64,000 nucleotides of DNA, taken from contig MU404143.1 of NCBI GenBank assembly GCA_022695795.1, forward strand, positions 1 through 64,000. The letters run 5' to 3'. Shown piece after piece: positions 11,830-24,700 of this stretch. Below the pieces are notes generated by a model. It saw only the letters and a program-made list of their open reading frames with translations, was not told the origin of the DNA and searched no databases. The stretch's first letter is position 1. Each line of letters begins with the position of its first letter. The position numbers were made by a program, and so were the translations under genes. The stretch comes from Biscogniauxia marginata. Lineage: Eukaryota > Ascomycota > Sordariomycetes > Xylariales > Xylariaceae.

Positions 11830-12825
11830 TATTATATAAGTAAATAAGTTATATAAATAAGTAAAATAGTTTTTATAATTTTTATAATTTTAACTATTAA
11901 AAATATTTATATAACATTGAAATTAATTAATTATTATTATTATTTAAATCGTTTTTTTAGTTTTATACTTTAAAAACCAAATACTTTTTTATATTAAATA
12001 TTTAATTTATTATATTTATTAAGTTAAAACCTTTTAAAATTTAAATTATTAAATATCTTTTTATTTATTAAATAAATATATATATTAACATATCGTATAA
12101 GCGAGTAAGCCATATAAGCGAGTAAACTAGTTTTTATAACTTTTGTGGTTTTAACTATTAAAAAATATTTACGCGATATTAAAATTAATTAATAATTACT
12201 ATTATTCGAATCGTTTTTTTAATTTTACGCTTTAAAACCCGAATATTTTTATATTAAATATTCGGTTTTTTAACGCGTAATTTAAATTAATTAATTTATA
12301 AATAATATATTTATTATTATTATTAAAACGCGTAAAACTATATTTATATATATTTTAAAATTAAAATAAATTAATTTACTTGTTTTAAAACTTAATAATA
12401 CTAATAAAAACTTAAATAACTTATATAATTAAATATAAATAATATTATTATAAATTAATAACACTTTATAATGTTTTTTATATAATATTATAAAAACGAA
12501 ATAATAATATATTTATACGATTAATTATAAAATTAAATACTTAAAAATTTACGTTTTATAAAAAAATAATTATTATTTAATATATTATTAATTTAAATAA
12601 ATAATTATTTTTTTCTCGTTTAAGTTATATTATTACAATAATAAACCTCTTATTATATAAACGCGACGTAAAGCACATTAAAAAAACTAAATCTTTAATT
12701 TTATATAGCGATAAAAATTATTATAAACGCGTTTAAATAAATAATTAATTAATTAAAAAGTTTTATATAAAAACTTAAATATATATTAAAAATAATTTAA
12801 ATTAATACTATTATAAATAAAGGTC
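11830..12825. repeat. Family-2 element fragments
   Basis: Two tandem starts of the long-TIR family. The first is near 11830 (TAAGTAAATAAGTTATATAA) and the second near 12078 (ACATATCGTATAAGCGAG). Each is followed by the same TTAACTATTAAAAA and AATTAATTAATTATTATTATTATT subterminal sequence seen at 36500-36700 and inversely at 38210-38420. Interior sequence near 12606-12800 matches 36950-37110. The second is interrupted at about 12826 by the LTR-like repeat. Ends are approximate. Confidence 0.6.
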
Positions 12826-13330
12826 ACGAAAGTTATTAATATATATTATACTTATTTTAAGTTAATCTTTAACTTATAATAAATATATAAAAGTAATTTC
12901 TTTTTTTTTTTTAAAATAAAGCAAGTATTTATTTTATTTTATTTCTCTCTTATAAAAATACATTAATTATGCTTAACTTACTTTATTTTCGTAATAATTT
13001 AAATGCTTCTTTTTTAAATTACTTATAACTAATTCAATATCAAGACTTATTTATATATAATACTTATTATTATTAGGTATTAATTTATTATTATTATAAG
13101 TAAGAGTCACGAAAGTTATTAACACGTATTATACCCGGCTTAGGTTAGTTTTTAACTTATAATAAGTATATAAAAATAGTTTCTCTCTTTTTCTTTTAAG
13201 ATAAAATAAGCGTTTATTTTATTTTCGTGATAATTTAAACGTTTTCCTTTTTAAGTTATTTATAATCGATTTAATATTAAGGCTTATTTATATATAATAC
13301 TTATTATTATTAAATATTAATTTATTATTT
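12826..13330. repeat. Tandem duplication of LTR-like repeat
   Basis: Two successive units of roughly 262 and 240 bp, starting GGTCACGAAAGTTATTAA (12826) and GAGTCACGAAAGTTATTAA (about 13087). Both contain AACTTATAATAA.TATATAAAA and then a CGTAATAATTTAAA / CGTGATAATTTAAA boundary, followed by the same TTTATATATAATACTTATTATTATTA tract. They differ mostly by C/T and A/G changes. Related single copies are at 3177 and 38560. Confidence 0.65.
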
Positions 13331-13666
13331 ACGATTTTAATTTATAATATTAATTATTTAAATTATTATTTAAGACTTTATTACGTAAAACGCGAATTTA
13401 AAGTTTATATTTAAAGAATAAATAAAAAAACTTAATAAAATATAATTAAATTATAATAAAAATTATATTAGTTTATTTAAAAAGCTTAACTTTAAAAATT
13501 CTTTTTTTATTTTTTAATAATAATTTTAATATAAGTTTATAAAGTAACGATATTTATATATTTATTTAAACTCTTTTTAATAAAAAAATATTTCGTTTAT
13601 AATAACGACTTAATAAAAAAAGAAATAAAACTTTTTCGAATAATTTTAGTTTTAATTTTAATATTA

Positions 13667-14110
13667 ACGTGTCTCATAAGTAAGTAGGCCACACAAGCGA
13701 GTAAGCCACTTAATTTTCTATATAAAATCGACTTTTTCAAAAAAAATTTATAACTTTACACGTAAAAACCGTAAAAATCTCGAACCATTTTTATTAGTTA
13801 TATAATTATATAGTTTAATTAAAAATAAAATCGAAAAAATTAATTTTAAAAAACGTGAAAAGAAAACACGTAAAAACTAAAATTAAAATAAAACATATAA
13901 ACCTTTTTACGTATTTCTTTATATATATTTTATTTATTTTTTTATTTTTATTTTTTATTTTAATTAAACCTTGTAATTATATAATTAAAAAAAAGTCCGA
14001 GATTTTTACGGTTTTTACGTGTAAAGTTATAAATTTTTGAAAAAGTCGATTTTATATAGGAAATTAAGTGGCTTACTCGCTTATATAGCTTACTTGCTTA
14101 TAAGACACGT
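13667..14110. mobile_element. Foldback MITE, copy B
   Basis: A 444-bp element with TA on both sides (13665-13666 and 14111-14112). The left end ACGTGTCTCATAAGTAAG is mirrored by the right end CTTGCTTATAAGACACGT. The inverted match continues through AGTAAGCCACTTAATTTTC/AAATTAAGTGGCTTACT, ATAAAATCGACTTTTTC and into the centre, so the whole element can fold into a hairpin. Both ends are variant 1. A 61-codon frame inside it is chance. Confidence 0.9.
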
Positions 14111-16119
14111 TAATTCCTTTTTTAACTTTAACGACTAAAATAAACTAGAAATAAAAAAGAAATATACTCGAAATCTATATAACTTAAATAATAACTTAAA
14201 TTTTAATATAAACTAATTAATTTATTTTAAATATAATAAGTTTTTTTTAAAGTTTTAATATATTTATTAAAAATTTTAAGTTAAAAAATGTAAAATTATT
14301 TGTAATTACGCTTTATATAAATTCCAAAAAGAAAAATTAAAGTTTTATTCGTGCAAAATAAGATAAAATAAGATTTTAAGAAGTTATATTTAACTCGAAT
14401 TTAATTCGCAAAAAAGGAGAAAAAACGTCGTTTTTAAAACGATTAAAAGTTTTTTAAAAAATAAATTAAGTTTTATATTTAATTTTATTATTAAATATTA
14501 ATAAATCTTTTAAAAATAAAGTTAAAACTTTTATTATTTTAATAATTACTTTTTTAATTTAAAAATATAATAAAATAAGTTAATATTTTTTATTAAATTA
14601 CTTTTTAATTTATAAATATTAATTATAAATCACGTTAATTAACTTTTTATTAAATAAAATAATATAATAAGTTAAAAACGAGGTTAACGAAACAAGGCTT
14701 AAAAAATTAATATATTAATAAGATTAATTCGCTTTTATAAAAAAACCCTCTCGATATATAACTTAATTTAAGTAATAAAAGTTATTAAAAATATAAATCG
14801 AAAAACCATTATAAAAAAAACTACTTTTAATTTAAATAAAGTTAAAAAAAATAAGTTTAAAACTTAAATGTTAATATTAATTTTAAGTTATTTTTGATTT
14901 TTTTATAATATTAATTACCTTTTAAAAATAAATTCTTTATTTATATATATATTAATTTAAATATATACGTTATTATAAACCTTATTAATTATTTTTTATA
15001 TTATAATATAAACTTTATAAAGCACTATATAAAATAGTGTTTTTAAATGTTATTAATAAATTTTTTATTTTTATTTATAACGTTTTTTAAGTAAATATTA
15101 TTTTATAAAATAAATAAGAAGTAATTTGCTAATTTAAACGCCTTTATATAACTATTAATCGAGATTTTTAATTAAAAAATAGCTTTTTTTATTATTTTTA
15201 ATTTTATCTCGAATTAATAATATTTCGAAATAATATTAATATTAATAAAGTTATTAACTTTTAAGTAATTTATTAAAATTTATAAAAATAAGGTTTAATA
15301 TTATATTATTATTTCTCTTTTAAAACCTTTAATTAAAAAGTTAAAAAAAAACTTAATTTTATTTTAAAGTAATATTTAAGTAATACCTTTAATATATTAA
15401 AAATAATTAAAAATAAATTAGATTTTTTTAATACGAATAACGTTAATACCTTTTTAAGTTATATAAAAATTATAAACGTTTATCGATAAAATAAAAATAT
15501 ATAAAAAAATCCGCGAATCGATTAATTTTATTAAGGTTTTTATATTATTTATATTTAAAAAAGATAATAACTTATAACTTTATATAAATTATAAAAAACT
15601 TAATAAAGTAATAATTAAAAATCTTTATATTTTTTCTTTTATTTCGAAATTATTAAATAAATTTTTAAAAGTAAAAGTCTTTTTTAAAATTAACTTTAAA
15701 AATATTTATTATTAAATTTATATATAGGAAAAAAATAAAAAACCGCTTTTTACATTTGTTATAATTATTTCGAATTTTTAGTTATATTTATAAAGCTTTT
15801 TAAAGAATTTTAAAGAATTTTTATATAACTTATTTAAATAATATATTAATCTTTTTCGTAAATATAAAAATATATATGAAATATATTTAAAATGTTATTA
15901 AAAAGCTTTAAAAAGCGAACCTTTATATTAAGTTATTTAAATGTTAATTTTATTAGTTATTTATAAAATTTCTTAATTATATCGTATTAACTTAAAATAT
16001 CTTTATAAATTAAAACTAAATTTGAACTATAACAAAATAACTTATATTATAATTTATTTATAATATATAAAAGTTTATTAAGTTTTATAACTTTTATTAC
16101 CGTTTTATTAAAAGGTTTT

Positions 16120-16511
16120 TATAACGAACCTCTTTATGTGTTCCTAGTCAGCTGACTTTACAAGTAAATACATACTAGGTTTTTTCTTAATTTAAAGGTA
16201 ATAATAAATCGAGGTTAATTTAAAAGGTTTATAATGCCTTATTTATTAAAGAGATTTCAAGGTACTCTCATTATAATATTAAAAAGTGATTATAATTTTA
16301 AATTAATAACTAAAAAACAAAAATAAATAACTAAATATATAAGGAAACCTTATTTTTTTTATACTTTTTATTATTTGGGATTTTTTCACGAGATTTAGTG
16401 ATCTTATAAAGACAGCGAGATCTTTATTAATCTTGTAATCTTGTTAAGATAGCGAGATCGCTAACCCGGGGTCATGTGACTTAAATCACCTAACTAAATA
16501 GAGTTATAACA
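16120..16511 (-). mobile_element. Solo LTR (gypsy family) with GTTTT duplication
   Basis: 392 bp. The first about 240 bp match the LTRs at 46062 and 53159 (TAACGAACCTC.TTATGTGTTC and CAGCTGACTTTACA). It is bounded by a perfect 5-bp target duplication, GTTTT at 16115-16119 and 16512-16516. The end reads TTATAACA; the start TATAACG corresponds to TGTAACG with a G-to-A change. The second half (cagcgagatc repeats, then CCCGGGGTCATGTGAC) is unlike the other copies. Minus-strand orientation is assigned by analogy with the full element. Confidence 0.85.
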
Positions 16512-17112
16512 GTTTTTTTAAATGATTACTTTATTAACACGTTATATAAAAAGAGGCAAATTTAAAAAGAAATTAAAACAAATATTTATAAATATATTAA
16601 TAAAAAAAGCTTTTAAAAAGCTTATAATTACATTTAAAAAGGCTTTTTTTTATTACATTTTAACCTCGAAAAACAAATATTAATAAAGATTAATACTTCG
16701 AAATATATTATAATTAAAACTTTATCGTAAAAAAATAACTAAAATCGATAATATTTTATAACGTTTTAATCCCGAAAATTTATTAAGATAAAACTAAATT
16801 ATAAGACTTTTAATTAAGAAATATTAATTATAATTCAGTTTTTTAAATATTAATAATATTATTTTTAAAGTAATAAATACCTTATAAAAATTATATTATA
16901 TTATATTAATTTAAAAAGCTTTATAATAACGTTATAACTTAATAAAAAATAAACATAATAATATATATTATTAGTTTTATTTAATTTTATTATTAAGTAT
17001 TAATTTAAAAAGCGAAACTTAATTAATTTAATCTCGAGACGTTTTAATTACAAATAAAAAAAATAACTTAATATTGTTATTTATTTTAAAAAAGAAGTTA
17101 ATAATAAATATT

Positions 17113-17579
17113 TGTAACGAACCTCCTTATGTGTTCTTAGTTAGCTAACTTTATAGGTAAGTACGTATTAGGTTTTCTTAATTTAAAAGTAATAATGAAT
17201 TAAAGTTAATTTAAGAGATTTATAATATCTTATTCGTTAAAGAGATTTTAAAGTACTTTTATTATAGTATTAAAGAGTAATTATAGTTTTAAATTAATAG
17301 CTAAAAAACTAGAATAAATAACTAGATATAAGGAAATTTAAATCTTTTTATACTTATTCCTTTTTTCTTATATTTCTTTCTTTAGTATGTTAGATATCGT
17401 TAGATTCTTGGATCCTCGAGGATCCAACGCACTAGATTCTTATGGATTCCCGGATCTACGGGAATCTATACCATGTGACGTTGTATTGCACCTCTAACTC
17501 AAGCCATCCGTTCTTTGCATTCTTGGTCCGTGCTTAACACCCCTGTTGAAGACCCCTCCAACACTATTGGTTCGTAATA
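17113..17579 (-). mobile_element. Solo LTR (gypsy family) with ATATT duplication
   Basis: 467 bp. The first about 235 bp match the LTRs at 46062/53159 and 16120. It is flanked by a perfect ATATT duplication (17108-17112 and 17580-17584). The distal half is GC-richer, unique among the copies, and contains the palindrome GGATCCTCGAGGATCC (17410-17425) and a GATTCCCG...CGGGAATC hairpin. It ends TTCGTAATA, matching CGTAACA with CA changed to TA. Confidence 0.85.
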
Positions 17580-19403
17580 ATATTAAGTTATTATTAAATA
17601 ACTTAAATTTAAAAATATTAATAAATATTATTTTTATAAAAAAAACTCTTAAGAAGCGTTAAATTCTTATTTAAGTAATTATATATATAAAGGCGTAAAT
17701 AACTAATTAAAGTAATAACCCTTTTTAAAAACCTTTATTTAAATTAATAAAATTAATTTTAAAGATTTAAAAAAAAAACTTAAAAGGCATTATAATAACA
17801 CGATATATTTAAGCCGGGATAAAAACGAATTCTTAATAAACCATTAATTAATAAAACTTATTATTTTATAATAAATAACTATATATTTTAAATAAAAAAG
17901 CGATTTATTATTAACTTATTAAAATATATTATAATAACTTGCTAATAAGCTATTTCGAAATAAATAAAACGATAACTTCTTTAAAAACCAAATTTTATTA
18001 GTTAAACTTATATACAGATATTTAAAATTATATAAAAAACTATAATATTTATTTTAAAATAAAAACGAAACATTATTAACCTTATAATAAACTTAATATT
18101 TTATTTTTATTATTAAGTTACTTTTTATTTAATATAAAAATAAAAAATAAATGTAATTTTAATAATTATAAACCGATTTATAAAAATAACGTTTTTATTT
18201 TTTTATTAATATAACTAACATAGAATTAATAAAGTTATTTTATAAAAAAATCGAGTATTATTTCGACGCCTTAATTAATATCGTTTAAAATAAAAAGTTT
18301 ATGTTTATTAATTAATTTTAAATAAACTTATATTATTTTATATAAATAAATAATATAATTAAAATTATTATTTAAGGCGTTTTTCGTAATAAACTTTATT
18401 ATTAATAATATAATACAAATAATACTTTTTAAAACTTTATATAATTATAAACCAAAGTTTCACTTATTTATTAAAATTAATTTCGTATTAAAAAGGGTTT
18501 TAATTATATAAATATATATTAATAAACTTAAAAAAGTTTAAAAATAATTATAAAAATAATAGCAAAATGTAAATAAAAAGTATATAAAATATTATAATAA
18601 TAAATATAAAATTTTATCTTTTAAAATAAAATAATTTATTAATTTATTTCGAGTTATTTAAATAATAAATATATAAGCGTATTAACTTGTTTTTTTAACT
18701 TAATATAACTAGTTATATAACGTATTTTTAATTTAACTTTTCAAGTTATAAAACGTAAAAATAAGCAATTTATTATTAATATTAAAACTAAAAAATCAAA
18801 AATGTAATAAATAAATATATATATTAAAGTATTTTTTATTACGAAATTAAATAAAAAAAAGTTATAAATATATATATAAAAACGTATTAAATAACGAAAA
18901 AAAAATTTAAAAAAAATAAAATAAAAAAAGAAATTATTTTAAATAAAACTTAACTTAAAACTTTAATTATTAAAAATCAAATTTAAACCTTTAAAATTAT
19001 TAATTTTACACTTTATTATTAAGTTATAATATAATACGTTATATTAGTTTAAAATGAATTTAAAACTTTATTTAAATTTTAATATCTTTAATAAAATATT
19101 AACGCAAAAAATTTCTTAAGTAACATATAAATATATTTTTATATAATTTATTTTTATTTTTTTATAAAAGTTTTAATAAAGATAAATTAAATTATAAATT
19201 ATTTATTATTACGTTTTATTCGAAGTATAAATATATAATAATAAGTTATATAGTTTATAATAAATTAATAATTATTAATAAATAAAATTAAATATATTAA
19301 GTAAAAAAGTAAAAGTTAAATTAAGCTTTAAATAAACGTTTTATAAATTATAATAATTTAATTATAAATAATATAACGTTTTTAATTAAAATTATTAATA
19401 ATA

Positions 19404-19844
19404 ACATACCATATAAGCAAGTGGACGAAACAAGCTCGCAAACGAAATGGTTTCCTATATAAAATCGACTTTTTTAAAAATTCATAACTTTACTTATAAA
19501 AGTCGGAAAAATCTCGGATCTTTTTTTCTAGTTATATAACTATATAATTTAATTAAAATAAAATTCAAAAAAATTAATATTAAAAAGCACAAAAAGAAAA
19601 CGCGTAAAAATTAAAATTAAAACAAAACGCACGGACCTTTTTACGTATTTCTTTATACATTTCACTTTTATTTTATTTTTCGATTTTATTTTTAATTAAA
19701 TTATATAGTTATATAACTAGAAAAAAAGGTCCGAGATTTTTCCGATTTTTACGCGCGAAGTTATGAATTTTTAAAAAAGTCGATTTTATATGGGAAATCG
19801 AGTGGCCCACTCGCTTGTGTGGCCTACTCGCTTATAAGACACGT
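19404..19844. mobile_element. Foldback MITE, copy C (heterotypic ends)
   Basis: 441 bp, TA-flanked (19402-19403, 19845-19846). The left end has variant-2 sequence (ACATACCATATAAGCAAG, then GTGGACGAAACAAGCTCGC). The right end has variant 1 (GAGTGGCCCACTCGC, then CTTATAAGACACGT). The inner hairpin around ATATAAAATCGACTTTTTT is shared with copies A and B. Ends are the reverse combination of copy A. Confidence 0.88.
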
Positions 19845-20590
19845 TAAAATACCTTTATTATAAAATAAAATTACTTATTTTCGAGAAATAAATTATATTT
19901 TTAATAAGTAAACATAAAACTAAAAAGAAATAATTATAAATAGAAAAAATAATTCATATAAAAAAAGAAATAATTTTATAAATTAAAAAAAATTATATTA
20001 TAATTAATAAAAAAAGAGTTTTAAAAAAGTAATAATTAAACGAAAACGATATAATATATATAATTAAATTAATTATAATACGTATATTTATATAATAAAT
20101 AAAAGGGTATTTAATAATTTAAATTTCAAGGAATTATAATTAATTTTATTTATTATTAAATTTTAATTTTAATTTTAAAAAGCCTTAACTCGGAAAATGT
20201 AATAAATTAATTAACTTAAATTACGCGTTAAAAAACCGAATATTTAATATGAAAAAAGTATTTGGTTTTAAAAACATAAAACTAAAAAAAACGATTTAAA
20301 TAATAATAATTATTAATTAATTTTAATGTCACGTAAATATTTTTTTAATAATTAAAACTACGAAAATTATAAAAACTAGCTTATTCGCTTATATAGCTCA
20401 CTTATTTATAAGGTACTTTATTTAGTTTAACTAAAATTAAAATAAAACATATAAATATATAATTATAAAAAAGGTTTAAAACTTTTCCGATTTTTATATA
20501 TAAAGTTATAAATTTTCGAAAAAATCGATTTTATATAAAAAACCATTTTATTTATAAACTTGTTTTATTTACTTGCTTATATAATATATT
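19845..20590. repeat. Family-2 right end plus half MITE
   Basis: 19845-20431 parallels 37870-38425 over several hundred bp (TTTCAAGGAATTATAATTAA, then AATAATAATTATTAATTAA, then TTATAAAAACTAGCTTATT). It ends in an inverted TIR CTTATTTATAAGGTACTT near 20430. 20435-20590 is the right half of a MITE with a variant-2 terminus (AAAATCGATTTTATATAAAA, then AAACTTGTTTTATTTACTTG). Boundaries are approximate. Confidence 0.6.
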
Positions 20591-20929
20591 ATATTTAAAG
20601 TTTATAATAATTAACTTAGTATATTTAAAATAACTTTTAATTTAATAGTTAAAAGTTAAAATATATATCGTGAATTATATAAAAAATAATTATTAAAAAA
20701 GTAATAATTAACATTTATTTTTATTATAATTAATTTTTAAAACTTATTTATAAATTTTATATAATAAAATAATAAAAGTTTATATATTATTAAAAGTTTG
20801 TAATTAAAATTTTTTAATTAATATAATTAATTAATAAGAGAGAGAAAAGTATAAAAAATAATAAAAAACTGGTTTTATTATAAAAAAGGGAAACATTATA
20901 ATTGTTTACTTAATAAACCACGCGTGTTA

Positions 20930-21754
20930 AACAGTAAAAACGAAAACCACTAGGTAGAATACCTCCCGAGGCTGGTTAGCTGCTGACGTCGCATTCCTTT
21001 TCTAAACCGCTGCGACGTTGATTTAGGTTACCTACTTTTTAGTAATAAATTCTCATGTCGAATATATCTCACTTACGAACGACACACCTATTCTTGGGAG
21101 GTTGAATCGAGGGCTCTGGCGGTGTTTTGCAAACGATCTTTTCTAAGTAAATCCAGGACCTGTTTCTAGACTGCATGATCTTTCTGGCTTGGTTGCTGGT
21201 TATAGCATAGCTCATTCGACTTGTTTGACGATCTCAGCATACTTCCAGCGCGACAGAGTTACCGCATCCCCAATATGAAGACGACGTTGGGGTAAGTAGG
21301 CGAGGTGAAAATTGGGTAAGAATACCATGTACCCTACGGGTGGCGAATACGGCGTAATAATATATACCTATGGTTATTCGATTGAAATAAATCTAAGGAA
21401 TGCGCGCCAATGGCGGATGCATTTGGATCTCTTCGAGATATAAAGTCATGAAGTTCGCTCTACACTTCCAAACTGATTCACATATAGATTTTACATAGTA
21501 ACGTAAGAAGGATGGCTCTCCACGTCCTGGACAGGCAAGTGTTTAGAATATTGCGCAGAACGATTCTCGGCCATTAAATATCATGAAGATTCATATGATT
21601 GAATTTACAAAAAGTGGACCACAAGTGGCCTCCAGAATTTGTGCTCTTTGCCCCTTTCCACGTTCAGTAAACCCCTTTCATTCAATCTGACCTGATTTCT
21701 CCAGTCTGCATTCCATTGTGTCTCGATAAGATCATGCAATCCTTTACCCATCAT
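20930..21754. other. Intergenic between AT block 2 and VPS13
   Basis: Normal-GC DNA without a protein-like frame. It is the 3' flank of VPS13. A plus-strand frame that starts at 21716 lies almost wholly antisense to VPS13 and is not accepted. Confidence 0.6.
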
Positions 21755-24700
21755 TCACTCCAAGCCCCTGAACCTCCGGTTGAACTCCTCAACCGCGACG
21801 GCAACCATGCGATACAAAAAAGCACGTCCACTCTCCTCGCCGACCGGGATGAAAGGTCCGTTAGTACCGCCGCGCAAGATGATACTGAGCCCAGTGCGCT
21901 CTTTCGCGATAGTCTGCACGTCTTTGAGGGGAACGTCCCATTCAGTAGTCAGTCTCCTACTTCTAATGAGCAAAATCCGGCTGTACGTGACCATGACTAC
22001 CATGTCTTCTCTTGGCAGTTCAAGATGTGCAATGTAATTCTCGTTGAAGTATTTTCCATTGTCAACCTGCTTGAGCCAGTACTGACCAAGCGCCTCACGT
22101 TGATTGTACGGACGAATGATTCCATCTGCAGGCACGAAGCGAGCAATACGGACCCGATCAAGCTCAGAACCGTCAAACACAGTTGTGGTATTGCGGATTC
22201 CTTCCGAAACGTTGGATGCAAGATCGAACATGCCAACAGCAGGCTTGGTCGCAAGACCAATGAAACCCTTGCCTACACCCTTGAAGAAACCAACAGCGCC
22301 CTCTTGTTCTGCGCCTTCGAGAGGCTTACGAGCAACACCACCAAGCCCGGATGCGACCGATGTGAAGAACGAGTTCGCGCCAGCAGTGACACCGAAGAGG
22401 GCATGTTTTGGTCGATTGCGAGCGCGTGTGATGCGACGGCGATCCTGGAACTGCTTATCAAGGGTTGCGGCAGCCAAGCCTTTGCCAAAGCTGCCCGTGA
22501 CCTTAGAGAAGGAGTCCGAGAAACCATAGACAGACTTCTTGACGAAGCTAGCGGCTCCCTTTGCAATACCGAGGCCGAGATCTTCGGGCTTGTCCGACAT
22601 GATTAAGCCCTGATACGGTTCATAGAAGACATCCGTGATGCCACTGCTGATGCTGTTGAATAAACCGACCGGGTTTCCGAGGAAATCAGCACTGCCGATG
22701 ATCTTGTGGACCTGATAGAGTACCTCTTGACTGTAATGATTTGAGATACTCTGGGTAAGAACAGGAATTGATACCCTAGCATTCTCGAGCAGAAGCGCAT
22801 TTAGTCGAATCGGTGCATCGTTGACATTTCCAATCGCCATTGTCATGACATTTACAAAGAACATAATCGGGTTGCGAGATGAAGTTTTGTCCTCAATGTT
22901 GACGCGCTCTGTACGCATAAAAGATAGGTCGAGTTGCATTGGCTGAATGTTTAGGACCTCGAAGTATATATCCTGTCCAGACTGCTCTTGTTTTGGTTCG
23001 GGAATATCAAGACCTTCGTCGCAAAGCTTGTCCTCTTGAGATTCAGACCACGATGCACCTTGGATCTTCGAATAATCCAAAACAGCATAGATGAAGTCCT
23101 CGTCGAGATCTATAGTCATTTGTTGAAGCAGGATCGTAGCATATTTGACGTAGAGCACACCATAACTATCGTCTTTGACTCTCGTGACCATGACATGTAA
23201 CGAAGGGTGCAGCTCAGTCTCCTTCGCTTGCTTAGGTACCACACTCGGATACAGGATCATTGGGAATAGGCCACCGTAGAGTTGGTTGTCAACTTGGATC
23301 CACTTGATGGAAGTGCTGACGGTCTGGTAGAGAGCTGACTCATTATACCTGAGGTTAATATCTCTAAACGTGATGTATGCTAACTCCTTGAGTTGGTGGT
23401 TGATGAGGGAAATCCCGATGCCAGAGAGCTTAAGTTGTGCTTGAAACGTGGTGTCTGTGTCCTGGCTCTTGACTTCAAAGCCGGTAGAGCTGCTCGTGCC
23501 AGAGCCAGGATTTGTCCTCTGGCGATACAGGCTCTTACTCTGCTTGAAGTTAGACAAGATCAAGGTCTGTGTCGGGCCATCGGCGGCGACATTGATATCG
23601 ATAATCTTCTGTGTGCCGGAGCCGCTGACAAATTTCATTGGGACTTGGTTGCCAATTTCTGCCAGCTTGACATGTCGTTCTTTGCCGTGGGCATTGATGA
23701 CAACCTCCCTAAATTTGGCGGCCGGGAAATCCCAGGCGTATGGCATAATACTACGTGGTGGCAAACGGTACCTTATGGGTCTCCACCCAGAGCGATCTTC
23801 ACTACCATCTTCATCGATATTTGGATTGGCTTGGTAGAATGTGAACTCGGTATCACTCTCATTTCGCATCGAGAACGGCCAGGCCTTGGTCTCCAGGCTG
23901 AGATGAAGGAAAATTGTTGCATCTTCCATTAATATCTCAACACGAATGAGGCGCTGACGTTGGCCAACCTTGGCAATCTTGATATGCATTGTACCAAGAT
24001 CAGATATGTTGATTGGCGATGACCATTGGTTATTCATCCCGGGATAGCATAGTGCGATCTGCTTCGTCGTAGATCGCTGGAGCCAATAAAGGGGTTGTAA
24101 AGCGCCTGACTTCAGCGTCATGATGTTAGGCGACCCTGGCTCTCTGACATTTACCTCCTCCCCGATCTTATTCTTGATCACGAATCGAGGCGCCAGTGTG
24201 ACGACCTTTGTCAATTTGTATTTGCCCTCGCCTGCTTCAACTGTGATGCCAACGTGGATTTCGGCGTTTTTGGTGGTCGATTGGAGGCAAACATCGGTAG
24301 TGCTGCCAATAGCGTCGAAACTCTGTGGTTTACTCCATTCGGAATCTCCAAGCTTTATTAGAGCTCGGTTGCGCTGATCATCGTTGTTAAACGAAAACAT
24401 GAATGGTAAGGATTTGGGTTGTTCTTGATCCGATGTGTCAGCAATCGGCGATTGGCCGGCAGCCCTCTTCGCCTGCTGTAAGAATTGTTTTCCACGGATG
24501 TCAATTTTTAATCCAGTCTTGTTCAGAATGACATAGGTGCTATAGACTGTGACCTTGAAGGCGCCGCCGCCGTCGGGGACCATAAAGTAGTGAAGCTTGA
24601 GATATAGGGGAAGGCCTTCCTCATCCTTGCATACCAATTTGTGCTCTTTTCGGAAATCCTCCTGAGCGCCGGGATTGACGATAGCAAACTCGCTAGCCTT

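Larger units (their letters stand above)
11700..20920. repeat. AT-rich, RIP-like block 2
   Basis: About 9.2 kb of extremely AT-rich DNA. Recognisable parts are a family-2 fragment (about 11830-12825), a tandem LTR-like duplication (12826-13330), MITEs at 13667-14110 and 19404-19844, solo LTRs at 16120-16511 and 17113-17579, and a family-2 end at about 19845-20431. The remaining stretches (about 14120-16110, 16520-17110, 17580-19400) look like RIP-degraded coding repeats full of TAA, but I could not assign them to a transposon class. Confidence 0.85.

Noticed and set aside
12826..13330. CRISPR-like or satellite array
   Set aside because: Only two long units with mobile-element features; no short spaced repeats anywhere in the window form a CRISPR array.
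13855..14040. 61-codon plus-strand frame
   Set aside because: Lies within the hairpin of MITE copy B; low-complexity Ile/Phe/Lys peptide.
16120..17579. A single LTR retroelement bounded by the two LTRs at 16120 and 17113
   Set aside because: Each LTR has its own, different, perfect 5-bp target duplication (GTTTT and ATATT), so they are independent solo insertions.
21716..22606. 296-codon plus-strand frame
   Set aside because: Almost entirely antisense to the conserved C-terminal region of VPS13; composition and lack of motifs mark it as a shadow.
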